A DNA stretch of 64,000 nt from Halichondria panicea (lineage: Eukaryota; Porifera; Demospongiae; Suberitida; Halichondriidae): the NCBI RefSeq assembly GCF_963675165.1, contig NC_087382.1:1612001-1676000 (forward strand), given 5' to 3'. Position 1 is the stretch's first letter. Each line of letters starts with the position of its first letter. The notes under the pieces were generated by a model, which saw only the letters and a program-made list of their open reading frames with translations, searched no databases and was not told the origin of the DNA. A program made the position numbers and the translations under genes. Shown piece after piece: positions 55,873-64,000 of this stretch.

Positions 55873-56672
55873 ATGGAGCGGTATCCGTGCCAGTATTGGC
55901 GAGGCAATAGGTGAGCCAAAAACCGAGCCGGGACAAGCGGGGCACTATCTCGACTTGCGCATGCGCACAAGGGCAATTCTAGCTGGAACGCAATCCGAGC
56001 CGGGACAATAACTGAGCCAGTAACTGAGCCACATGGCAGGCCAATAAGTGAACCACATGGCGGGCCATATCCTGGGACACAATCTAGGGCACATGCATGA
56101 CTGTGCATAATATAAAATATAAACCAGAGAGAGTTTCTGATTATTTCATTCTGCCAGAGTGCTTCCATGTTCTATAATAATTATTTAGAGGACTTTTGTA
56201 TAAGAAAGGATTGGGTGCATTAATAGTGTGCAATGAAGACTGGTTGGAAGTGCCTAACTAGGCTACACTGCTGCAAGTTCACTAAGTTATATAGCGATCT
56301 TTACCCACTATTAAACAGGAACTTTTCTAATAAGGCAATCTTTTTATCTCTCTCGGCAGACCAAACAGTGTTGTATTGTGCTCAGGAGGAAAATTATGAC
56401 TCTCTCTTTGCTATTAAAACTCTGTTCATTTTATTGTTATAGTCGGAGGTATTGTTAATTGAACATTTTATAGAACAAAACAGTAAAACTTTTCTAGATT
56501 GTGTCCTAGGAAATGGCCCGCCATGTGGCTCACTTGTTGGCTCAGGTAGTATTGTCCCGGCTCAGATTGTGTCCCAGCTAGAAATGCCCTTGTGCGCATG
56601 CGTAAATTGAGATTGTGCCCCGCTATTGTCCGGGCCTGGTTTGGCCAATATACTGGCACGGATACCGCTCCA
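55873..56672. mobile_element. Long inverted-repeat element, block D copy 2
   Basis: Short form of 31750-32955, with both inverted arms but without the 530-bp internal segment. Confidence 0.6.
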
Positions 56673-56712
56673 TAAAGCAAGCTCCATAATATTCATCCTG
56701 CATGTAGTAGAC

Positions 56713-57302
56713 TAGCCTCGATCCCAGGCCGCACTTCCCACTTCACTTAGGGAAGTGGGCCTGGTATCGACTGCTTGCGCATGCGCTAATATCCCCCGGT
56801 ATCTGGGGGCTTTGGATAACATCGTAAATGCTCAGTAAAACTATGACATCACAACGAAAGGAAGTGGATTGAAGGAAGTAGATAGAAAGTTGCATTGAAG
56901 GTTTCTAGCCCATCGGATAGCATTCTCTGATAGCTACCCTTAGCCTGCTATGTTAACAAAAGACTCACAGCCTGCAACAGTGTGGATGACAATCGTCTGA
57001 ACGGAGTGAAAGCTGACAAGAGCCTATATGGACAGACCACGCCCATTTAACATTAACTTTGGTGAAAGTCTACTATACAACTGCTACTGATTCTATCAGA
57101 AGAAAATAGCTGTACAACAAACCTACGCAGCTCTGTCTCTAGCTAGCTAGCTCTATAGCTCTGTGTATGACTTTTAGGATATTTTCTCTGTTGAATTCTG
57201 TATTATAGGACATTTTACGAGAAAAAGTATCCAATAATTTGGTGCATGCGCAAGCAGTTGATAGTAAGCCTTCTTTTCTATGAAGGCTGGTGAAGGAGGC
57301 TA
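56713..57302. mobile_element. 590-bp TAGCCTCG miniature transposon
   Basis: Ends TAGCCTCGATCCCAGGCC and GGTGAAGGAGGCTA lie between GTAGTAGAC duplications (56704-56712, 57303-57311). Copy 1 of block D has the empty site at about 33082. Sub-terminal TATCGACTGCTTGCGCATGCG is also inverted within the element. Confidence 0.9.
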
Positions 57303-57710
57303 GTAGTAGACACAAGTGACGGCTGGAATGTAGACTGACTTATCCGACTAGAAAAATATTTGCAATGCGTTGAAAAATTGCAGGATTGGCCGGCCACCAA
57401 AAAGCGTGGAAACAAGAAATCAGACGAGAGCATAACTCCAATCCCTTACAATGTTATTCACATGTACTGGTAGTTTTCCATGTTTTCCCGGCCAATCCAA
57501 GCAAATTTTTACTGGTGGGGTGATGACCGATCTTATATATTATATATCAATTTTGGAATGTGCGGGCATATAATCATGATGATTTGTGATGTTCCTACTT
57601 GTAACTTTCGTATGATGTTTTACATCACGAAAAATATGAAAATTTCTACCATACGAAAATAACCGGTGTCACAAAAACTCAATTCATTTCAAAACTGAAA
57701 CTACGTTATG

Positions 57711-57823
57711 GTTAGAACATGGGCATGAGGTATCTATGTGTTATAGTGTCCCAAAGCTCGAGGGCTTTAGCCCGAGGGATGAGGGACACTATAACCATAG
57801 ATACCGAATGCACATGTTCTAAC
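57711..57823. mobile_element. Foldback element GTTAGAACATG
   Basis: Imperfect arms 57711-57755 and 57779-57823 (GTTAGAACATGGGCATGAGG and near-complement) enclose a GC-rich loop with GAGGGCTTTAGCCC. Confidence 0.8.
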
Positions 57824-58021
57824 TGATTTAGATCCCAAAACCTATTGGCTACTAGAAATGCACTAGCTTAGCAACAGTCAACCTATATAAACAGCCAACC
57901 TAGCAACTGCATCATTATTCTTTTGAAAACTAATATCTGAAGTTGGCATCTCTGTGTCTCTACTAAGTCTGTGGTCTCTATTCAAGTCAACCTGTACCCT
58001 GTTCCTCCACCTCAGTTTGAT

Positions 58022-58538
58022 CATAGATTGAAGAGTTAGAGGGATAGGAAACGGTTGGTATCTCGAGTAACATCCGCGCTACACTGCGGTTTAATCGAGG
58101 CCATCACAACAATATCTATTTTTACACTCAGTGCATAATAAACTACAAGTAACTGTGCTTAGTCCGTGCAACTCACTTATATTTCAAGGTCTATACCTAT
58201 TGTAGTAGTCATAACCAGCACGCTTACACGTTACATGTTCCAATAGCTCTAAAACAGCCTTGGGAACATATAACTTTATTGGAAAGTCTCTTTTTACTGG
58301 GTGTGGTCAGTCATTAGCAAGTACTACACGTGGCTCATGGACTAGGCGTGTTATAAGTTGCTGAAAGAGATGATGTCTGGAGGAAACACAGCTTTGGGAG
58401 TTACCCGGGAAAAATGTGGTTAATAGCCTCTTTCATAGGGCGTAGCGCGGATAATTTTCGAGGCTCCACTGCAGATTCAATGTAAAATCATCACGTGCAC
58501 CACTCCGTTTCCTATCCCTCTAACTCTTCAATCTATGG
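58022..58538. mobile_element. 517-bp miniature transposon, CATAGATTGAAGAG ends
   Basis: 33-bp inverted ends (CATAGATTGAAGAGTTAGAG...) are flanked by TTTGAT at 58016-58021 and 58539-58544. No coding content. Confidence 0.85.
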
Positions 58539-58584
58539 TTTGATGGACAAAATTATAGTCCTAGCTAGCTCCACCCACAAAACG

Positions 58585-58920
58585 GAAACAACCAGCTCCT
58601 CCCCCAGTTTTGCAGCAAACAAGAAGCCCAGCACACTTTCCAAGAAACGAGCGGCTCGTACTACTCTCACAAAGCGAAAGGAAGACACCTAAGCCATAAT
58701 TTGCAGCAAACAAGCCCAGCAAACGAGCGGCTCCTATACTACTCTTGAAAAAAGCGAAAGGAACTTTAGGAAGAAGCCAAAGCTAGAATCCCAGCACTTC
58801 CATACATCCAGCTCCTCCCCCATGCAGCCTTGCAGCAAAAAAGCACAGCACACTGCCCAAAAAACGAGCGTCTCCTACTACTCTCGAACAAAGCCAAAAA
58901 AAAGAAACTAGAGCTTCTCT
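58585..58920. repeat. Degenerate tandem repeat, three units
   Basis: Units share TTGCAGCAAACAAG, CCCAGCA(CAC) and AAACGAGCGGCTC(C)TACTACTCT, with spacings of about 110-150 bp. A short basic open frame crosses the first unit (KKRAARTTLTKRK) but is not continued in the others. Confidence 0.7.
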
Positions 58921-59099
58921 CTTTCATTCTAGTTCTGTTATTATATTGCATCTAGCTACAATAATTTTTATGTTATTACATGTGTATCTTCTTGTAAATC
59001 ACAATACAATGTACAATGTTGTAGTTTGTAGCCCAGAGCAATCTATAGTACCGGTACTATAGCTCATAGTTCCCTGCTAAATACACTCAAATGGGATCT

Positions 59100-59320
59100 A
59101 AAGTCATGTAAAAGCACAACACAAAATCACACATTTCTAAAATATCCTTTATCAAGTTGTTATGGTAACTACTGGTCGCTAGGGGTGTCAGGTGACCTCG
59201 CTGGAGAATGAACACACTTCCAATATCCTGCCAGATCCTGGTCTCTGGGATACTCACTGAGTGAGCCACGCCTTCTCTGCACGAAATACAAGTCATGTGA
59301 TATCACAGCTCACCATACAC
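59100..59320 (-). pseudogene. CaMKII association-domain last exon, copy 2
   Basis: Matches 33634-33785 (EGVAHSVSIPETRIWQDIGS), with a deletion that removes the ARLVGP part. The two upstream hub exons and the EGF exon of copy 1 are missing; 59660-59700 joins the hub region directly to the signal-peptide exon flank. Confidence 0.65.
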
Positions 59321-59689
59321 TCAGAGGAGGTTTGACACAAGTACCTCGATTAAGCTACAAAAATTGAGTTAATTAGTCACATACAACAATGACTTTACTG
59401 TTGATTTTACACGTGACCAATCGTAATCGAGGTGCTCATGTCGCACCAGTACACTATACATGACATGTGCATGTACATTATTATATTATAAAGTTAGGAT
59501 TTTTAAACAGACCTTTCGAAAAGCTCTACAAAATGCAAAATTAGACAATACTTATCAAGTTACGGGCACTCAAATGGAAGTTACCTCTCAAAACAGGCCA
59601 TTTTTCGAACAAAAAAACCACCACGAACTGTGAGATAATTATATATGATTGTGCTTACTTGTCGACTGTTTGGATGAGGCGAATGTACT

Positions 59690-60020
59690 TACCAGGTACG
59701 TACATATATAAGATCTAGAGACTCCACTAAGAGGTGATCACACACACACTTGTATAGGTACGTACCTCCAGTTAGTGCTTTAGTAGCAAGCAATGAAGAC
59801 AAAGCCGTCCACACCAACTGACAGGTCCAGGGAGCCGGAGAGCTAGCCTGTAGGGTCATTGTGTGTACTCAGTGTACTTAAGTCTGTAGCTAGCTGTAGG
59901 ATGATGAATACTCTCAGTGGTAAGAATGGAGAAGTCTTTCTATTGTTGACATTGGCTAGGATAAGTGGTTCCCAAGAGGTAGTTAGGTTAGGTACTAGGT
60001 GTGGGGTTAGAGCTTGAACA
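59690..60020. repeat. Start of a third tandem unit
   Basis: Contains a copy of the signal-peptide exon with ATG changed to GTG (about 59810), then GGTCCAGGG...CTAGCCTGTAGGGTCATTGTG, the same joint as at 35313. Homology to block B stops at about 60020, after GCTTGAACACTG. Confidence 0.8.
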
Positions 60021-60047
60021 CTGCTATTCTACATGTACATGTAAACA

Positions 60048-60140
60048 TTTAATAGAGGGCGGCGACACACAAGACTATTATCATAGTCGAGGGCGGCGGG
60101 TAACTAACATTCATTTGAGGGCGGCGACACTTACATACTC
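60048..60140. repeat. GGCGGCGACAC repeat, second locus
   Basis: Three GAGGGCGGCG units, as at 18935-19055. Confidence 0.6.
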
Positions 60141-60620
60141 TGTTTAATGACATTCCAGGCCAAATTGACCCAATGACAAAATTAGCCAGAGTAAATTTAG
60201 ATAGGCCTTTCAAAAATTGGACCCAAAAATGCTGACAGTGCAGAAAGTGATCCTCAGAAATCGATGCCCTCAAATAAAAATACACAAGGAAACTATACCC
60301 TCAGAAAATCATATATATACCACAAAGGGGAACTATTATACCCTCACCCATACGAGATAACTTTATAACCAGTAGGATACCTAGTTGGGCGGGAGGTCGG
60401 GTTTCAAGCCTATGGCAGCCTATATCAGGATTTGTCTTGCTGAATTATGTAACACGCTGATAAGCAGCTATGAATAATCATTTTATTCTATGAATATTAT
60501 TATTCTGAAGTGGGTGTTAACCAATTTTATCTTGCTTGAGGTTGCGCAACCGGACGTGACACAGACCACAGTAGAAATGCTGCAATCTGATTGCAACTAT
60601 AGTTGCAGCAAAGACAAATC
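60141..60620. other. AT-rich spacer
   Basis: Only short open frames. The stretch at about 60365-60430 (TTGGGCGG...GGTTTCAAGCCTATG) recurs inverted at 61210-61250 on the far side of the next element. No gene visible. Confidence 0.4.
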
Positions 60621-61201
60621 TAGCCTCCTTCACCGGCCTTCAGAGAAAAGGCCTGCTATCGACTGCTTGCGCATGCGCCAATTTATTGGATATTTTTTCC
60701 CGTACAATTTTCTATAATACAGAATTCATCAGAGAAAATATCCTAAAAGTCATACACAGAGCTATATAGCTAGCTAGCTAGAGACAGAGCTGCGTAGGTT
60801 TGTTGTACAGCTATTTTCTTCTGATAGAATCAGTAGCAGTAGTATAGTAGACTTTTCACCAAAGTTAATGTTAAATGGGCGTGGTCTGTCCATATAGGCT
60901 CTTGTCAGCTTTCACTCCGTTCAGACGATTGTCATCCACACTGTTGCAGGCTGTGAGTCTTTTGTTAAAATAGCAGGCTAAGGGTAGCTATCAGAGAATG
61001 CTATCCGATGGGCTAGAAACCTTCAATGCAACTTTCTATCTACTTCCTTCAATCCACTTCCGTTCTTTGTGATGTCATAGTTTTACTGAGAATATACTAT
61101 GTTATCCAAAGCCCCCAGACACCGGGGGATATTAGCGCATGTGCAAGCAGTCGATACCAGGCCCACAGTGAAGTGGGAAGTGCGGCCTGGGATCGAGGCT
61201 A
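60621..61201. mobile_element. 581-bp TAGCCTCG miniature transposon (inverted orientation)
   Basis: Flanked by AGACAAATC (60612-60620, 61202-61210). It is the reverse complement of the 56713 element. Confidence 0.9.
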
Positions 61202-61402
61202 AGACAAATCCCGACATAGGCTTGAAACCCTACCTCCGCCCAACTACAGGATACCCACACCACATAATTATATTTACTGTACCAACATCAATATTAAGCA
61301 TTGAAGGTATGAGTATGGTCCCCGGCTGTCAGTGTGTGCGTGGGTATGATTTTCTGATAGGTGATATCTTCCTGTTGTGAGCATGTGTGGCATGGGTATG
61401 AT

Positions 61403-61974
61403 TAGCCTCGATCCCAGGCCACACTTCCTCAAAGAGTGGGCCTGGTATCGACTGCTTGCGCATGCGCTAATCTTCCGCCGGTATCTGGCGGATTCGAATA
61501 ACAACGTGTATGGTCAGTAAAACTATGACATCACAACGAAAGGAAGTGGATTGAAGGAAGTAGATAGAAAGTTCGATTGAAGGTTTCTAGCCCATCGGAT
61601 AGCATTCTCTGATAGCTACCCTTAGCCTGCTATGTTAACAAAAGACTCACAGCCTGCAACAGTGTTGATGACAATCGTCTGAACGGAGTGAAAGCTGACA
61701 AGAGCCTATATGGACTGGCCACGCCCATTTAACATTAACTTTGGTGAAAGTCTACTATACTACTGATACTGATTCTATCAGAAGAAAATAGCTGTACAAC
61801 AACCTACACAGCTCTGTCTCTAGCTAGCTAGCTATATAGCTCTGTGTATGACCTTTAGGATATTTTCTCTGATGAATTTTGTATTATAGGAAATTTTACG
61901 GGAAAAAATATCCAATAATTTAGCGCATGCGCAAGCAGTCGATAGCAGGCTATAAAGGCCGGTGAAGGAGGCTA
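61403..61974. mobile_element. 572-bp TAGCCTCG miniature transposon
   Basis: Flanked by GGGTATGAT (61394-61402, 61975-61983). Same family and orientation as 56713. Confidence 0.9.
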
Positions 61975-62273
61975 GGGTATGATCTGCTGTTACTATAGTT
62001 TTCTTGTGTGAGCAGAGATTCTGAGGGCACCATTTTCTGTGGGTCACTTTTTGAGGGTCACTTTCTGCACTATCAGCATTTTTGGGTCCAGTTTTAGTAT
62101 GCCCCATCTAAATTTACACCACTGGCTAATTTTGTCATAGATTACGCACCATACATTTTTGCTGACTCAGCAGTAAAATATGACTGGATCTAGGCAGATC
62201 TAGCTAGTATGGCTATTATGTACTGATAGGGTTAGGTCCAGTAAACATCATAGACACCAAACACAACTAGCTA

Positions 62274-62554
62274 TCAACAAATTCAGCGACAGAAACCATG
62301 CAGAAATATTGTCTCATAAATCAGTCTCCCTCTATAACATAGACTCGTGATTAGGCCGCCCAACTTTTAGAGGGCGGCTAACAGTAGACGCTACTGCTGA
62401 GTCAGCAAAAACGAAAAGCAATTTGAATGTCATTAAAAGGTCATAATCAGTGAAAGTTCAAAGTGATATCCGACCTCGAGTCTATGTTATAGAGGGCGAC
62501 TGATTTATGAGACAATAATTATTTCTGCACGGTTTCTGTCACTGAATTTGTTGA
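62274..62554. mobile_element. Foldback element with 75-bp arms
   Basis: Arms 62274-62347 and 62477-62554 (TCAACAAATTCAG(C/T)GACAG... to AACATAGACTCG) are near-perfect complements apart from a small AATTATT insertion. The centre contains CCGCCC...GAGGGCGGC. Confidence 0.85.
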
Positions 62555-62555
62555 A

Positions 62556-62700
62556 TATTAAAAGTCTGATGCTCCATCCTTCAAATGAACACTGAGAATC
62601 CCCATACACTTTGCTAAGAAGAAGTCCTTTCGCTTTAAATTCTCTAAAGACATCCCAATTTTTCTCAGGATTTTGCTGACCAAGAGGATATACGAAATAA
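62556..62700 (-). pseudogene. Fragment of the block D hypothetical protein
   Basis: VFREFKAKGLLLSKVYG, then in another frame text matching LKDGASDLNF, corresponds to the C-terminal part of the protein at 27213-28328. Internal deletions are present. It abuts the foldback element, which may have shaped or moved it. Confidence 0.75.
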
Positions 62701-62964
62701 CCTGCTATATACGGTCCAAAAAACTCAATTCTAAAACTACATGTAAAAGCAAAATCGCACATTAATATCCTTTAGATAGCTTCGTTCCCATGCCGATGTT
62801 TTTCTAAGAAACGGATGGAAAAAATACGGTATGTTGCAGAGCGCATGCGCTCAATCGTGCTGTTGCAAACTTAACTGTCACTATAGCTGTTGTTTCATGG
62901 AGAACAACAGTACTGTTCTCGGGGTTTGCCGTGCAACATTGATGGCTTGCTAGTCTAGTTACTA

Positions 62965-63048
62965 GACTAAAGCCACAGCTAAGCTGCTTCACCAGAGTAG
63001 TGGACTTCTTTTTATCTCTGGTGAAGCAGCTTAGCTGTGGCTTTAGTC
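62965..63048. repeat. Perfect 33-bp hairpin
   Basis: Arms 62965-62997 and 63016-63048 (GACTAAAGCCACAGCTAAGC... and exact complement) with an 18-base loop. Size and perfection fit either a new foldback element or a small-RNA hairpin. Confidence 0.85.
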
Positions 63049-63396
63049 TTCTATTGTGTTGATTAAGAAGGCTTACACACACTAGTCTGAAGCCAGAAGA
63101 GAGGCCTTCGTCTACCTCAAGACAGTCGTATGGTACATGGTCGGGATGTCTCGAGCTTGGAAGGACAGGCTAAAGCAAGGCAACCTATAGATAAATCTAT
63201 GCTATAGTACACTGCCAGCAGCCCTTCTTCGTGACTGGCCTCATTGCAGATCCACCCCTTTTCTTATTGACAGGAAATGCAATAAACCTCTACATTTGTA
63301 TCATTGCATTGCTATGATTGTATATACATGTAAATATATACATGCTCCCTATCCTCTGGCATCAAGCCATCAGATAGTCCATTATCTCTTTCCTTG

Positions 63397-64000
63397 GCAA
63401 TCTGTTGTAGAAATTACAACAATGGGTAAGGAATCGTTATGATGAATTAGATGAAGTTGTATGTGAGCTCCTCCCTGACAAACAAACTGTAGTCTAGGTA
63501 ACCGCCTTATCAGTCAAGTAGGCTAAAAATCTGTGTCCTTTGATGTAAGCTTTGATGTCTCTTTGTGCATATGTAGTTATAAAAAAAAAAAAAAAAAAAA
63601 AAGAAACCTTTGACTAGCTAGGAAGAGTAGCAGCAGTAGGCAGCAGCAGTAGTAGCAGTGCAAGCAGGACTAGACTAGATTAAAAAGTTGGTGGAAAGAA
63701 TAACTGACCGTTTGGACGTCACCTGGCTGCCAGACTTTCATCTGGACTCTTCCCCCTGAGTAGCTGGCCTTTCTCTAAGCCACAAAACTGAGCAAGAAGC
63801 TGAAGAAGCAGCTAGACAGAGACATGTACCTAGCCTTGAGAATTGGGAGGCGTGGCTCAACTAGTTAGCCCAGCCCAGAGGAATTGTTACCGTGGGTACT
63901 GAACAACCGTAGAAGTAGGGCTACCCCTGGCTTTACTGAATTAACTAGCTGTGTCTGCTGTCTAGTTGGACCAGATTTAGCTAGATAATGGGGTAGAGAA
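63397..64000. repeat. Inverted duplicate of 50885-51560
   Basis: Reverse complement of the earlier segment, with an A-run at 63579-63602 and without the 53-bp hairpin insertion. It reaches the window edge, so the true length is unknown. Confidence 0.9.

Larger units (their letters stand above)
57705..59101. other. 1.4-kb insertion specific to block D copy 2
   Basis: Copy 1 reads GAAACTACAGTCATGTAAAAG without interruption (about 33561). Here the joint is opened by a composite of foldback elements and a degenerate tandem repeat. No gene recognised. Confidence 0.75.

Overview
The window is eukaryotic and most likely comes from an early-branching marine animal. I would guess a demosponge from the AT-rich sequence, the short GT/AG introns, the many miniature DNA transposons and an ankyrin-ZU5-death-domain gene family, but the species call is an inference. 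There are no rRNA genes, convincing tRNA genes or CRISPR arrays.

Layout. (1) 92-3525, minus strand: an intact nine-exon gene for a Ginger1-type transposase (integrase core, GPY/F domain, Ser/Pro repeat, Ulp1-like protease, PHD finger). (2) 3955-16360: block A, made of a death-domain 3' remnant, a broken 3' part of a PA2G4/EBP1 gene, a CARD-like terminal exon, and an intact 16-exon ankyrin-ZU5-death gene (811 residues). (3) 16360-27111: a spacer with a four-exon selenoprotein K gene on the minus strand (UGA Sec codon, but also an in-frame TAG), a roughly 62-bp minisatellite, a 6-kb element with split direct repeats, and a transposon carrying a broken RecQ-like helicase. (4) 27213-35294, minus strand: block D, with a hypothetical protein gene, a decayed multi-pass membrane protein gene, a CaMKII association-domain fragment and a signal-peptide/EGF-like pair of exons. 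(5) 35313-45280: block B, a second copy of block A with an intact 14-exon paralogue (745 residues). (6) 45480-48924: block C, a third copy that stops after the CARD-like exon. (7) 49249-50110, minus strand: a coiled-coil/membrane/MATH (TRAF-like) gene. (8) 51590-59830: a second copy of block D, followed by the first ~190 bases of a third unit. (9) 60000-64000: miniature transposons, a fragment of the block D hypothetical gene, and an inverted copy of 50885-51560.

The whole window is therefore a tandem array of a 24-31 kb unit. Genes travel with pieces of unrelated genes (PA2G4, CaMKII, death-domain tails). Comparing copies gives empty sites that fix the exact ends and target duplications of many transposons: a family with 9-bp duplications (Mutator-like), two elements with TA duplications (Tc1/mariner-like), and others with 3, 6 or 7 bp. 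The intact coding capacity I can defend is the Ginger1 transposase, the two ankyrin-ZU5-death proteins, the CARD-like exons, the MATH domain and the hypothetical protein at 27213-28328. Ankyrin-ZU5-death, CARD-like and TRAF/MATH modules lying together suggest a signalling or innate-immunity locus, which is an inference from domain families only.
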